Shown here: piece by piece, positions 44,383 to 54,505 of the stretch
Layout: every line of letters begins with the position of its first letter
How positions within the stretch are numbered: position 1 is the stretch's first letter
NCBI GenBank assembly: GCA_022649665.1
Contig: JALCOL010000003.1
Location: forward strand, 1 to 64,000
From: Enterococcaceae bacterium
GTDB taxonomy: Bacteria > Bacillota > Bacilli > Lactobacillales > Enterococcaceae
Reading direction: 5' to 3'
Length of the DNA stretch: 64,000 nt
Program-made: the position numbers and the translations under genes
The notes under the pieces: model-generated
Database searches by the model: none
What the model was told of the DNA's origin: nothing
Seen by the model: only the letters and a program-made list of their open reading frames with translations

Positions 44383-44863
44383 GCGGTAATTATTGTTTCT
44401 AGATAAAAACTATCAAAAAGTGAGTTTCTCAAATGTAATAGTAGCCACTTTATTATAGATTAATCGCACAAAAATAATTATATTAAGCCGAAAAATCACT
44501 ATAATGTTTTCATTTATCAAATACAAGGAGCACCCTTTTTACGGGTCAATCAACCAAAGAAACTTTTAGGCGATAGAATTTTTGTGCTGAAAAATTAAAT
44601 AAACATTCTTTATTTAATTATCGAATCTATATCAACCTTCGGACAGTAAAGAAAATTGTAAAGAGACAGGGAATATTGATTGAGATAATTTTTAGATTGA
44701 TGAAATCATGAAAGGAACGAATCTCTATCCCTATAGAAGATTTTAGAATAATTTCAAAATAATCAAAAGTAATAAAGATTTAATAGAGATTAATACTAAA
44801 CCAATGCGGGCTAGCTGTTCAATCGAGCAGCAAACCATAACTTAAGGAGATGAATAGATAAAA
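44383..44863. other. AT-rich gap inside the polysaccharide cassette
   Basis: About 480 bp without a convincing gene. It has no strong terminator and no recognisable inverted repeats of an insertion sequence. A short frame near 44625-44710 reads RTVKKIVKRQGILIE-like, but it has no recognisable match. It probably marks a recombination scar between modules. Confidence 0.35.
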
Positions 44864-46051
44864 TTGTTCTATCAAAAGATAAAGAATATTTTAAAAAATA
44901 ATTTTGTGATCTATTTAATATACTATTATTTTATTTCCTTTATTTTGAGAATCTTTGGGTTTTTTGTCAAAGTTGACGAAAACAAAATTCTTTTTGTTGT
45001 TTATGGAGGGCAAAGATTTGATGATAGTCCCAGAGTGATCTATGAACATCTAAAAAAGCAGTCCTCCAATTTTAAGTATATTTGGGCTTTTAAGGATCCA
45101 GAAGATTTCAAAAAATATTTGCCTAATCAAGAAATGGTGAGAATTGATTCTGTTTCCTATTTTTATCATGCATTATCCAGTCGCTATTGGATAACTAATT
45201 CATCAGCATCAAGAGGATTAAATTTTCTAAAAAAAGAAACAAAAAACATGATGTTCACACATGGAATGACTGGGATAAAGCACACAGGTTCGGATATCAA
45301 TGACGAAACAACACAGTATAATAGGAATATTTATAAAGAAAGACAAGATTTAGTTTTTTTGGAGGGAAACTCGAAAGAAGTAAATATACTAGCGAAAGCT
45401 TGGGACTTACCTAGAAAAGTCTTCAGGAACGTCGGTTTGCCTCGCAATGATGAATTATTTAAAATTAGCCAAGAAAAAATCATGAGTCTTCGAAAAAAAC
45501 TAAATATTCCAAATGGGAAAAAAGTTATACTTTATGCACCAACTTTTCGAGATTATATTAAAGATGAAAAAAATTCGGTTACTTTAAATCCACCGATTAA
45601 TTTTGAGTATTGGGAGAAAAGATTAGGCAGTGAATATGTTCTATTGTTTACAGCACATTATGAAATTGCTAATTTGATCGATATTCCAAAAACTGATTTT
45701 GTAATTAATGCATTTAAATATCCTCAGATTAATGATCTGCTCATTGTGTCTGATTTAATTATTTCAGATTACTCAAGTGTCTTTTTTGATTTTTCATTAC
45801 TGGAGAAGCCAATGTTCTCATTTGCATTTGACTTCGATGAATATAGCGAACGCAGGGGGCTGTATGATGGTTATGAACAATTGTTTCCAGATGGAGTGCA
45901 TAGAGGTGAAGAAAGTCTAATTACCTCTATTTTAAATATGAACTATGAAGATGCTTGCAGATATACAAAAGAAAATGTAAAGTATAAATATTTTGAACAC
46001 TTTGATCCTAGTGTAGAAAGATGTATCAAAAACATTTTTGAAGAATTGTAG
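44864..46051 (+). CDS. CDP-glycerol glycerophosphotransferase-family (TagB/TagF-like) protein
   Basis: A 395-residue protein. Its N-terminus has a hydrophobic anchor. VIYEHLKKQSSNFKYIWAF, MMFTHGMTGIKHTGSDIN and VSDLIISDYSSVFFDFSLLEKPMFSFAFD are the TagF/TagB family blocks, with the GxP(R)ND region GLPRNDELF. It would transfer a polyol-phosphate (glycerol or ribitol phosphate) to the glycan. The start is TTG 44864; AAGGAG lies 14 nt upstream, a rather long spacing. A phosphorylated wall polysaccharide is implied. Confidence 0.85.
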   Translation: MFYQKIKNILKNNFVIYLIYYYFISFILRIFGFFVKVDENKILFVVYGGQRFDDSPRVIYEHLKKQSSNFKYIWAFKDPEDFKKYLPNQEMVRIDSVSYFYHALSSRYWITNSSASRGLNFLKKETKNMMFTHGMTGIKHTGSDINDETTQYNRNIYKERQDLVFLEGNSKEVNILAKAWDLPRKVFRNVGLPRNDELFKISQEKIMSLRKKLNIPNGKKVILYAPTFRDYIKDEKNSVTLNPPINFEYWEKRLGSEYVLLFTAHYEIANLIDIPKTDFVINAFKYPQINDLLIVSDLIISDYSSVFFDFSLLEKPMFSFAFDFDEYSERRGLYDGYEQLFPDGVHRGEESLITSILNMNYEDACRYTKENVKYKYFEHFDPSVERCIKNIFEEL

Positions 46052-46061
46052 AGGTTAGCTT

Positions 46062-47225
46062 ATGCAAACGAGATATGGAACAATGTTAATATTTGCAATC
46101 AGTTTTACATTATTTTGGGTATTAATACTAATAATTTCGTTGATCATGAATAAAGGGGCTATTGGAAAAAGATTGTCGCTTTTATTTTTATTTATTACAA
46201 TCACGATTTTAGTGTCTATTCGATGCAATAGTGGTTCAGATTATTATAATTATTATTTAATGTATAATACTATTACTGATTTTTATTCAAGTGGAAGCCA
46301 GATCCTGATGTCTAACTATCAGTTTGGATATCCACTCCTTTGCTTTTTTATAAAAAAAATAACAGATAATAGTAATGCTATCTTTTTTGTGGTTTCAATT
46401 TTATCAATGATTGCTCCAGCTTGGTTAATAAGAAAATACTCACCTTTTCCTATTTTAAGCTATGCTATCCTTACATTAGGGGGATATTTACTAATAAGTA
46501 CAAATATTTTAAAACAAGTTTTAGCAATGTCTATAATCATGTTCGCAATAGATAGGCTATTGAAAAAAAAATACTTTTCATTCGTAGTGTGTACACTTAT
46601 TGCAAGCACATTTCATATCACTAGTCTGGTAGCATTTGCAGTATTGCCTTTCATAAAATTAATTAAGTTAAGAAAAAGTTTCATTTTTGGGGGAGGGGTA
46701 ATTAGTCTCATAGCAGGTTTTTTCTCATCATACTTGTTAACTCTAATTATCAGAATTCCATTATTCAGTCGATATCAAAGATATTTTTCGGAACAATCAT
46801 CAATTGGTAAAGAGGATTACAAGCTGATGATTAATGCTATTTTCTTAGCAATGACATTGGGTTTAATTATTATAATTATTCTAAAATTTTTCAATCATTA
46901 CCAAATAGATTATATGGAAATATTTTTCTTTAAACTTATTATTATCGCTTTTTTTATCGCAGTTTTTTCAATAAATTTTTTCTATGTACTAAGGATTTCT
47001 TTCTATTTCTCTCAGTTTCTAATAATATTTATTCCTATTATTTTGAATGATGTTAAGGATAGAATCAAGCTAAAAAAGTATTGGACTATGATTTTTATAG
47101 GATTAATATTTTTTTCAATAATTTTTTGTATTGTTTCTGGTGAAAACAATTATTATAATTATTCAACAATATTTGATGATATACCAATGAGTGTGCAAGA
47201 TTTTGTAACATTTAGAAATAAATAG
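46062..47225 (+). CDS. EpsG-like polysaccharide polymerase (Wzy)
   Basis: A 387-residue membrane protein with about ten helices. SIRCNSGSDYYNYYLMYNTI is the EpsG-type periplasmic loop (R..G.DY..Y), and NILKQVLAMSIIMFAIDRLLKKK is the second conserved block. It should polymerise the lipid-linked repeat unit outside the membrane. It lies 10 bp after the TagF-like gene and is very AT-rich. Confidence 0.8.
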   Translation: MQTRYGTMLIFAISFTLFWVLILIISLIMNKGAIGKRLSLLFLFITITILVSIRCNSGSDYYNYYLMYNTITDFYSSGSQILMSNYQFGYPLLCFFIKKITDNSNAIFFVVSILSMIAPAWLIRKYSPFPILSYAILTLGGYLLISTNILKQVLAMSIIMFAIDRLLKKKYFSFVVCTLIASTFHITSLVAFAVLPFIKLIKLRKSFIFGGGVISLIAGFFSSYLLTLIIRIPLFSRYQRYFSEQSSIGKEDYKLMINAIFLAMTLGLIIIIILKFFNHYQIDYMEIFFFKLIIIAFFIAVFSINFFYVLRISFYFSQFLIIFIPIILNDVKDRIKLKKYWTMIFIGLIFFSIIFCIVSGENNYYNYSTIFDDIPMSVQDFVTFRNK

Positions 47226-47286
47226 TTGATATATTCATTTAACTAGCGTAAATAATTTTTTTCAGACGGAATCGCGGAGGGATTTA

Positions 47287-48858
47287 ATGGCAAAGGGTAG
47301 AACTGAACAGGCGATGCAGAACATTATTTATTCCGTTGCAGGGCAGGCCATAAGTTTATTAGTATCATTTATACTGAGATGGGTTTTTATACGATACCTT
47401 ATTCAAGATTATCTCGGACTGGATTCGGTTCTGACAAATGTCGTTGCAATGTTCTCCTTGGCAGAGCTCGGGGTTGGCGCTGCAATTAATTATAGTTTAT
47501 ACGATCCATTGGCGAAGATGGATCATGAAAAAATCTTCATGCTAATGAAGTTTTATAAAACAATCTATCAGTTTATCGGAATCGCAATCCTTATAATTGG
47601 GTTGCTTATAACTCCGCTTGCACCATATATTGTTGGAAAATCCATCATTCCTCAGAAATCAATTTGCGTATACTTTGCATTATTTGTTATCACAACAGGG
47701 ATCTCTTATTTCTATTCTTATAAAAGAACGCTTTTGATAGCAGATCAATATAGATATATAGCATTAGTATACAGGTATCTTTTTTTTGTATTAATGTCCG
47801 TGGGACAATTACTAATTTTGATTTTTACAAAGAATTACACATTATTTTTGGTTATTAAATTGATTTTTACTTATCTTGAAAATTATTTTGTGTCGAAACG
47901 TGTCGATTCGATGTATCCTTTTTTAAAGGAAACAATTAATCGGAAACTGACCAAGAATGAGAAGACAGAAATTTGGAAGAATTCTTTCGCAATGAGTCTA
48001 CATAAAATAGGCGGAACAGTTTTAAATTCTACTGATTCACTCGTCATGACACATTTTGTTGGGTTAGCGATTACTGGGATCTATTCAAACTATATACTAA
48101 TAACATCTGCGATCACGATATTTGTAAATCAATTTTTCACCTCACTTGTTGCAAGTATCGGCAATCTGGCAGCTGAAAGCGAAAATAAACATAAACTAAT
48201 AGTAGTTTTTAACAAGACCTATTTACTAGGGACATGGGTATCATTGTTTTGTTCTGCATTTTTATATATACTTATAAATCCTTTTTTATCATTGTGGATT
48301 GGTACAAATATGACGCTGAATCAATCTACGGTTTTCCTCATTACTTTAAATTTTTACTTAATTCAAGTAAGAAGAACCTGCTTAACATTTAGAGATGCAT
48401 TAGGTTTATATTGGTATGATAGATATAAGCCTATTATAGAATCTGTTTTGAATCTTGGATTATCAATTATGTTAGCAAAAATAATTGGCATTAATGGAGT
48501 TCTTCTTGGAACTGCGATTAGTATGATATTGACAAGTGTGTGGGTTGAGCCATACATTCTATTCAGGCGGGGACTAGGTATTGGATTAAAAACGTATTTC
48601 CTTAAACTGTTGGTTTGGAGTACGTTAGGGATATCTGGTTATGTTTTTTTAGGAAAAATATTTTCAGATATATTACTATTAGATAATACAATTTTTGGAA
48701 TACTAATTAGGGGCATTCTAACCTTAATTTTATATGGATTATTTAGCTGCTTTGTATTTCATTTTGATGCTAGTTTTAAGGAAATCATTTTATTGATAAG
48801 AACATTTTTTAATAAAATAATTAGATTTAAAAAAATTGAAAATAATGTTGAGAAATAA
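47287..48858 (+). CDS. Oligosaccharide flippase (Wzx), AT-rich cassette
   Basis: A 523-residue MATE/MOP-superfamily protein with 12-14 helices. SLAELGVGAAINYSLYDPLAKMD and YKRTLLIADQYRY are typical Wzx blocks. It moves the undecaprenyl-linked repeat unit across the membrane for the Wzy above. ATG 47287 has CGGAGGG upstream. A second flippase occurs at 54506. Confidence 0.85.
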   Translation: MAKGRTEQAMQNIIYSVAGQAISLLVSFILRWVFIRYLIQDYLGLDSVLTNVVAMFSLAELGVGAAINYSLYDPLAKMDHEKIFMLMKFYKTIYQFIGIAILIIGLLITPLAPYIVGKSIIPQKSICVYFALFVITTGISYFYSYKRTLLIADQYRYIALVYRYLFFVLMSVGQLLILIFTKNYTLFLVIKLIFTYLENYFVSKRVDSMYPFLKETINRKLTKNEKTEIWKNSFAMSLHKIGGTVLNSTDSLVMTHFVGLAITGIYSNYILITSAITIFVNQFFTSLVASIGNLAAESENKHKLIVVFNKTYLLGTWVSLFCSAFLYILINPFLSLWIGTNMTLNQSTVFLITLNFYLIQVRRTCLTFRDALGLYWYDRYKPIIESVLNLGLSIMLAKIIGINGVLLGTAISMILTSVWVEPYILFRRGLGIGLKTYFLKLLVWSTLGISGYVFLGKIFSDILLLDNTIFGILIRGILTLILYGLFSCFVFHFDASFKEIILLIRTFFNKIIRFKKIENNVEK

Positions 48859-49156
48859 AACTCCTTTCTTAAAATAAAGGGTCTTTTGCCAGGATCATCG
48901 TCTATGCATTATCATAATTACTGTGAAAAATTATCCAATTATTTGGAAGTAAGGAGTAATAAACCAAATAAAAAGATTGTATCTGCTTTTTTGACATTAA
49001 GGATCTTAAATTGAAATTTTGATAATTTAACTAGAAAACTCAATTAAGAAAAATATGTATGGTAGAAAATGTAGCAATTGAAAAATTGAAATTGACATTC
49101 TATTAGTTTTTGTTCAAATCTAAATAAGTGGTTATTTACAGGGGAGGATCTATAAC
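48859..49156. other. AT-rich intergenic region in the polysaccharide locus
   Basis: About 300 bp with no reading frame of note. I see no strong terminator. A weak promoter for the following glycosyltransferase may be present near 49095-49135. Confidence 0.35.
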
Positions 49157-50227
49157 GTGAAAGTGATTCATTGTCTTCCGGGTGCTATGAAATATGGTGG
49201 TATTGAAAAGGTAGTAATGGAAATTATTAATGGACTAGGCCCACAAATAATGTTTGGAATCTTGGCCCAAGGCTTCATTGTTGATGAATATAAAGTGAAG
49301 TTAGACAATCATAAGATAGAACAGCACGTTTTACCCATTAAAAGTAAAAACTTTAAAGAGTATAGAAGTGGATTTTTTGAAGCGATAAAAGCATATGATG
49401 TTGTGCATATTCATGCAGTTTATTCTTTTTCTTTTTTTGAAGCAAAATGGGCTTTGTCAGCGGGTAAACAAGTTATCTTTCACTCTCACAATTCTAGTTC
49501 AACATGGAAAAGAAAGATGATTCACTATTTACTGCATTTTAGATTACAAAAACTCGAGAATGTCCAAAGAGTTGCTGTTTCCCAGTATGCTGGAAAGTGG
49601 ATGTTCGGAGAGGGAGATTTTGATATCGTTTTTAACGGAATGGATACATATAAGTATGTTTTTTCACAAGAAAAACGGAAGAGATTTCGTTATGAATATA
49701 GTTTCTCAAAAAAGCAAACCGTTATAGGGATAATAGGTAGATTAGATTTTCAAAAGGATCCTCTTTTTTCATATAAAATTGTTTCTACTCTGTGTAAGAA
49801 AAATAATAATTATTCGGCAATTTTTGTGGGCGATGGTAAATATCGGGATATGCTCGCAAAATCTATTGAATCCGATTCTTTGTCTAACCAAATATTTATG
49901 ATTAAAAACACTGACCAAATTGAAGGGTTGCTAAGTGGAATTGATATTTTTTTATTGCCTTCGCGCTTTGAAGGGTTGAGTATAGCAACAGTCGAAGCAC
50001 AAATCTCAGGCTTGCCCTGTTTATTATCAAATAATGTTGACCCCAGCACTGCAATAAATGAAAATGTATATTTTCTTTCTAAAAACAAAATAAATAATTG
50101 GGTAAATCATTTGCAGACTATTAATAAGCAGAGTATCTCCAGGACAATCGACCTTAACAAATATACTAAATTTAGTCACAGTACTTTTTCCGAGGAGATT
50201 TTTAATCTTTATAAAAACGTCCAATAA
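49157..50227 (+). CDS. GT4-family glycosyltransferase, end of AT-rich cassette
   Basis: A 356-residue GT-B enzyme. The N-terminal GAMKYGGIEKVVMEI is the GT4 acceptor loop; HSHNSSSTWKRK and the C-terminal LPSRFEGLSIATVEAQISGLP (E-x7-E) confirm it. Starts 299 bp after wzx, with a GGGGAGG ribosome site. The last AT-rich gene before composition returns to host-like. Confidence 0.85.
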   Translation: MKVIHCLPGAMKYGGIEKVVMEIINGLGPQIMFGILAQGFIVDEYKVKLDNHKIEQHVLPIKSKNFKEYRSGFFEAIKAYDVVHIHAVYSFSFFEAKWALSAGKQVIFHSHNSSSTWKRKMIHYLLHFRLQKLENVQRVAVSQYAGKWMFGEGDFDIVFNGMDTYKYVFSQEKRKRFRYEYSFSKKQTVIGIIGRLDFQKDPLFSYKIVSTLCKKNNNYSAIFVGDGKYRDMLAKSIESDSLSNQIFMIKNTDQIEGLLSGIDIFLLPSRFEGLSIATVEAQISGLPCLLSNNVDPSTAINENVYFLSKNKINNWVNHLQTINKQSISRTIDLNKYTKFSHSTFSEEIFNLYKNVQ

Positions 50228-50613
50228 ATACTGTGAGATTGTTCATTACGTCACTATACATTCTCACAGCAATGCTTCATAAATAATTAGACAAAATGAA
50301 GAGTAATTTTCTCAAAAGTCAGATGATTATAATCAGTTTAACAAATATAATTGTTTTTCATTAGGAATGCTGAAAAATCAAATGTTTTTCTGCTCCGCTT
50401 AAGCTTTCCCCGCTATACTTTTCCTATCGATACAAAATCCCGCTGCTCCATCTCGATTATGCAGCAAACAGGAATACATAACTGGGGTGGAAAAAGGACA
50501 TATCGGTAATCTGGGAATGAAAGCGGATAAGAAGACGCTTATTATTAAATGGATCGGGAAACATATGGTAATCTTGAAATGAGCGTTGAAATCAGATAAG
50601 CGAGGGGATCCAA
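50228..50613. other. Junction region with inverted repeat before second galU
   Basis: About 385 bp with no gene. CTGTGAGA (50231-50238) and TCTCACAG (50262-50269) form an 8-bp inverted repeat without a T-run, possibly a weak terminator. From about 50400 the sequence becomes less AT-rich, so the edge of the cassette lies here. Confidence 0.4.
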
Positions 50614-51501
50614 ATGAAAAGAGTACGTAAAGCTGTGATTCCGGCAGCAGGGCTGGGGACACGTTTTTTGCCGGCGACGAAAGCGATGGCCAAAGAGATG
50701 CTGCCGATCGTCGATAAGCCGGTGATCCAGTTCATCGTCGAAGAAGCGATCGCGTCCGGGATCGAAGATATTTTAGTAGTGACCGGCAAAGGCAAGCGGC
50801 CGATCGAAGATCATTTCGATGCGAATGCCGAGCTGGAGTACAACTTGCGCTCCAAAGGCAAGACCGATCTTTTGAAATTGGTCGAAGAGACTACGGATAT
50901 CAATCTGCATTTTATCCGACAAAAACATCCGCGCGGATTAGGCGATGCGGTGCTGCAAGCACGGGCATTTATCGGCAATGAGCCGTTTGTCGTGATGCTG
51001 GGAGACGATATCATGGTCGACGAAGTCCCGCTCACGAAACAGCTGATCAATGACTACGACCGGACGCGGGCTTCGATCTTGTCGGTGATCGAAGTCGAAA
51101 ACAAAGAGACCCGCAAATACGGGATCATCGATCCATTGGGTGAAAGCGAGCCGGGTCTATATCATGTCAAGTCATTCGTTGAAAAGCCGACGCCGGAAGA
51201 CGCGCCGAGCAATTTGGCGATCATCGGGCGCTATCTCTTGATGCCGGAGATTTTTGAAGTGTTGGCGAACCAAGCGCCTGGAGCAGGTGGAGAGATCCAG
51301 CTGACCGATGCAATCGATTCGTTGAACAAGGTCCAGCGGGTCTTCGCGCGCCAATTTACCGGGCAGCGCTATGATGTCGGCGACAAACTAGGACTTTTAG
51401 AAGCGAATATCCAGTTCGGTCTCAGGCATCCTGAGATCAAAGACGAACTCGCGGACTATTTACGGAAGCTGGAGATCCCAGATAAAGAACTCGAAAAGTA
51501 A
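50614..51501 (+). CDS. galU: UTP--glucose-1-phosphate uridylyltransferase, copy 2
   Basis: A 295-residue paralogue of the 38019 gene. The first 130 residues differ at only a few positions (such as MLP for MMP and DHFDANA for DHFDSNA); similarity falls toward the C-terminus. All active-site motifs are kept, so it should be functional. ATG 50614 has GCGAGGGG upstream. A terminator follows. Confidence 0.95.
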   Translation: MKRVRKAVIPAAGLGTRFLPATKAMAKEMLPIVDKPVIQFIVEEAIASGIEDILVVTGKGKRPIEDHFDANAELEYNLRSKGKTDLLKLVEETTDINLHFIRQKHPRGLGDAVLQARAFIGNEPFVVMLGDDIMVDEVPLTKQLINDYDRTRASILSVIEVENKETRKYGIIDPLGESEPGLYHVKSFVEKPTPEDAPSNLAIIGRYLLMPEIFEVLANQAPGAGGEIQLTDAIDSLNKVQRVFARQFTGQRYDVGDKLGLLEANIQFGLRHPEIKDELADYLRKLEIPDKELEK

Positions 51502-51504
51502 GAT

Positions 51505-51541
51505 CAGCGGAATTTTGCGGCGGCGAAATTCCGCTTTTTTT
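51505..51541 (+). terminator. Rho-independent terminator after galU copy 2
   Basis: AGCGGAATTT pairs with AAATTCCGCT around a GC-rich loop, followed by seven T. Confidence 0.9.
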
Positions 51542-51620
51542 GACCAGCCCTAAAAGATAAGGTTCGTTTAATGTTCACCCGCTACAGTGGAGGCAGTCGT
51601 TGGAAGCGAGGGTGTTGTCT

Positions 51621-52460
51621 ATGAAAATCTATATTTGTTCACACAAACGATTCGAGAAAAAAGTGCCAGAAATCTATCAGGTCATCTACGTCGGGCCTAA
51701 GAATTTTTCGACCGCCAATGGGATCACAGATGACACGGGACTCGAGATCGCCGCCAAAAATGAATTTTATTCAGAATTGACGGCGCTGTACTGGATCTGG
51801 AAAAATTCGTCGGAGGACATCGTCGGCTTGTGCCATTACCGCCGCTTTTTTGTCGGCCGCGGCGGCCGCTTGCTGGGCGAGGGGGCGATCCGCGAGATGC
51901 TGGCGGAGACTGATCTGATCGTGCCGCCCAAAATGTGGCTGCCGGAAAGCGTCGCGGCCCACTTCGCGGAGTATCATCATGCGGAGGATTTTGAGCTGAT
52001 GCGAAAAGTCGTTCGCCAAAATCATCCGGCGTATGCCGGGGCTTTTGAAAAAATGGCGACGCGCCACTGGCTGTATCCGCTGAATATGCTCATCGGGCAA
52101 AAAACACTGATCGATGAATACTGTGCATGGCTTTTCCCGCTGCTTTTTCAGCTGGAAGACGCGATCCGGCCGGACAAATATGAAGGCTATCAGCGGCGGC
52201 TCCTCGGCTTTTTGAGCGAACGCTTGTTCAATGTCTGGATCGAAAAAAATCAGATCGCACACCGCGAGGTTTATGTACGCTGGGCGGAAAAAAATCTGGC
52301 ACAGCGGCTCCATGCGATCGCGAGCCAAAAGGCGATCATGCTGAATCGTGAGTATCTCGCTTCATTATCAAAAAAAAACAATGCGTTTATGAGCAGGAGG
52401 GGCGAATATGAAGATCTTAGTAGTTGGTGCAGGGTTGTATGGTGCAGTAATGGCGCATGA
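51621..52460 (+). CDS. DUF4422-family capsular glycosyltransferase
   Basis: A 279-residue protein. ICSHKRFEKKVPEIYQVIYVG, ELTALYWIWKN and IVGLCHYRRFF are the DUF4422 landmarks; members act as hexosyl- or galactofuranosyl-type transferases in polysaccharide loci. ATG 51621 has CGAGGGTG about 9 nt upstream; a TTG at 51600 with GGAGG is possible. Its end overlaps glf by 53 bp in another frame, so the last 18 residues may not be original. Next to glf, it may handle galactofuranose. Confidence 0.8.
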   Translation: MKIYICSHKRFEKKVPEIYQVIYVGPKNFSTANGITDDTGLEIAAKNEFYSELTALYWIWKNSSEDIVGLCHYRRFFVGRGGRLLGEGAIREMLAETDLIVPPKMWLPESVAAHFAEYHHAEDFELMRKVVRQNHPAYAGAFEKMATRHWLYPLNMLIGQKTLIDEYCAWLFPLLFQLEDAIRPDKYEGYQRRLLGFLSERLFNVWIEKNQIAHREVYVRWAEKNLAQRLHAIASQKAIMLNREYLASLSKKNNAFMSRRGEYEDLSSWCRVVWCSNGA

Positions 52461-53508
52461 AGCCGCAAAAAAAGGAAACAAAGTCTTGGTCATCGATCAG
52501 CGCGACCATTTGGCGGGAAATATTTATACAAAAGAAATCAAGGGCATCCAAGTCCATCGATACGGTGCGCACATTTTTCACACATCGGATCGGCGGGTCT
52601 GGGAGTTTATCCAGCAATTCGCGGAATTCAACCGCTATACGAACAGTCCGATCGCAAATTACCACGGCAAAATCTATAATCTGCCGTTCAATATGAATAC
52701 TTTCAATGCTTTGTGGGGCGTCACGACGCCTAGTGAGGCGCAGGCGGTGATCGCAAAGCAGCGCGCGGTTCTCGGCGGGAAGACGCCGGCAAACCTCGAG
52801 GAGCAGGCGATCTCGCTGGTCGGCACCGATATTTATCAAAAACTGATCAAAGAATACACTGAAAAGCAGTGGGGCCGTCCGTGTAATGCGCTCCCCGCTT
52901 TCATTATCCGGCGTTTGCCGGTAAGATATACATACGACAACAATTACTTCAATGATCGTTATCAAGGGATCCCGCGCGGCGGCTATACGCCGATCGTGGA
53001 AAAAATGCTGGCCGACCCGCTGATCAAGATCGAATTGAATACGGACTTCTTTGCGAAGCGCAGGGAGTATTTGCAGCAGTTCGACCGGATCATCTATACC
53101 GGCATGATCGATCAGTATTTTGATTATCGCTATGGGGCTTTGGAGTATCGTTCGCTGCGCTTTGAAACGGAAATCAAAGATTGTCCCAATGCACAAGGGA
53201 ACGCGGTCGTGAACTATACTGACAAGGAGCACGCCTATACGCGGATCATCGAGCATAAACATTTCGAGTTCGGCACGCAGCCGCAGACCGTTTTGACGAA
53301 AGAATATCCGGCGGCGTGGGAGCCCGGGGCAGCCCCCTACTATCCGGTCAATGATGAGCGCAACACGGCGCTTTTTCAAAAATATGCGGTGCTCGCGGCA
53401 GCCCAAACGAAGACGCTGTTCGGCGGCCGTTTAGGGATGTACCGCTACTATAATATGGATCAAGTGATCGCTTCCGCCCTCGCTGCGGCGGAACAAATGA
53501 TGAATTAG
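52408..53508 (+). CDS. glf: UDP-galactopyranose mutase
   Basis: A 366-residue FAD flavoenzyme converting UDP-galactopyranose to UDP-galactofuranose. VVGAGLYGAVMAHEAAKKGNKVLVIDQRDHLAGNIYT binds FAD; HRYGAHIFHTSDRRVW and YTEKQWGRP are substrate-site segments. ATG 52408 has AGGAGGGG upstream and overlaps the preceding gene. It implies galactofuranose in the polysaccharide. Confidence 0.96.
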   Translation: MKILVVGAGLYGAVMAHEAAKKGNKVLVIDQRDHLAGNIYTKEIKGIQVHRYGAHIFHTSDRRVWEFIQQFAEFNRYTNSPIANYHGKIYNLPFNMNTFNALWGVTTPSEAQAVIAKQRAVLGGKTPANLEEQAISLVGTDIYQKLIKEYTEKQWGRPCNALPAFIIRRLPVRYTYDNNYFNDRYQGIPRGGYTPIVEKMLADPLIKIELNTDFFAKRREYLQQFDRIIYTGMIDQYFDYRYGALEYRSLRFETEIKDCPNAQGNAVVNYTDKEHAYTRIIEHKHFEFGTQPQTVLTKEYPAAWEPGAAPYYPVNDERNTALFQKYAVLAAAQTKTLFGGRLGMYRYYNMDQVIASALAAAEQMMN

Positions 53509-53521
53509 GACAGGTGAACTG

Positions 53522-54499
53522 ATGGATTTGAAGGAGAAACTGCGCACAGGCGGCGCGACACGCGCGCTCTATCAAAAACTGCGTACGGCGCGGGACAACC
53601 GCGAAGCCGTGCGGCGCATGCGTGATAAACAAATTAGGTTTGAAGATCGTCGCCAAAACCAAGAAAAGCTGGTAATGATCATTGCCGGCTACAAAGAGTT
53701 CCTCTGGCCGACTGTCTTTGCCCGCTTTCGGAAATTTATCCCGGCTGATTGCGATGTCTGCGTCGCTTCTTCCGGGAAATATGTGCCGGCCTTGAGCAAG
53801 CTCGCTAAAGAGGCGGGCTGGTCATATCTTGCGACTGACCGCAATAATGTCGCTCTTTTGCAGAATATCGTGATCACCCATTTTCCGGCGGCCCAGTTTA
53901 TTTTTAAAGTCGATGAGGACATTTTCGCGACCGAAGGGCTTTTTTCTTCGCTTTTGGCGACGTATCATGAAGCGGAACAAGAAAAGAAATATAATGTCGG
54001 CTTCGTTGCCCCGCTGATCCCGCTGAACGGCTATGGTCATGTGCGGGTGCTTGAAAAGCTGGGATTGGTCGATTATTATGCGCAGCATTTTGAAGAAGTC
54101 AAGTATGCGGCGGGACGGGACCGGGCGGTCGAAGACGATCTGCAAGTCGCGGAATTTTTCTGGGGCGCCGGCGGCTTCGTCCCGCCGATCGATGAGCTGG
54201 CAAGGCGCTTTAGGGACGAGCCGCGCGCTTACCGCGCCTGTCCGATCCGTTTTTCGATCGGGTGTATTTTGTTCACCCGTTCGTTTTGGAAATCGATGGG
54301 GATGTTTGCAGTGGCGAAAAACGGGCCGGGAATGGGGGCCGACGAGTCGCAGATCTGCGCTTTTTGTATCGAAGAATCAAAAGCGATGATCATCGATGAA
54401 AATGCGCTCGCTGGGCATTTATCATTCGGCAAGCAAAATGCGCCGATGAAGAAGTATTATTTGCAGCACGCTGATTCAAAATATTTTACGAACGGATGA
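53522..54499 (+). CDS. Putative polysaccharide glycosyltransferase (GT-A-like)
   Basis: A 325-residue protein. The basic N-terminus is followed by a GT-A-like core with FIFKVDEDIFATEGLF, a DxD-type metal site, and GMGADESQICAFC later. I cannot place it confidently in a family. Position between glf and a flippase supports transfer of galactofuranose or another sugar. Start ATG 53522 follows a poor GGTGAAC site. Confidence 0.6.
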   Translation: MDLKEKLRTGGATRALYQKLRTARDNREAVRRMRDKQIRFEDRRQNQEKLVMIIAGYKEFLWPTVFARFRKFIPADCDVCVASSGKYVPALSKLAKEAGWSYLATDRNNVALLQNIVITHFPAAQFIFKVDEDIFATEGLFSSLLATYHEAEQEKKYNVGFVAPLIPLNGYGHVRVLEKLGLVDYYAQHFEEVKYAAGRDRAVEDDLQVAEFFWGAGGFVPPIDELARRFRDEPRAYRACPIRFSIGCILFTRSFWKSMGMFAVAKNGPGMGADESQICAFCIEESKAMIIDENALAGHLSFGKQNAPMKKYYLQHADSKYFTNG

Positions 54500-54505
54500 C
54501 GCCGC

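Noticed and set aside
44625-44710. Transposase remnant inside the polysaccharide gap
   Set aside because: Only a short basic stretch in one frame; no inverted repeats, no DDE motif, no target duplication.
50399-50662. An 87-codon minus-strand frame before galU copy 2
   Set aside because: It overlaps the galU start, has no ribosome site, and its codon use looks random.
52417-53406. A 329-codon minus-strand frame opposite glf
   Set aside because: No ribosome site or domain; glf on the plus strand is unambiguous.
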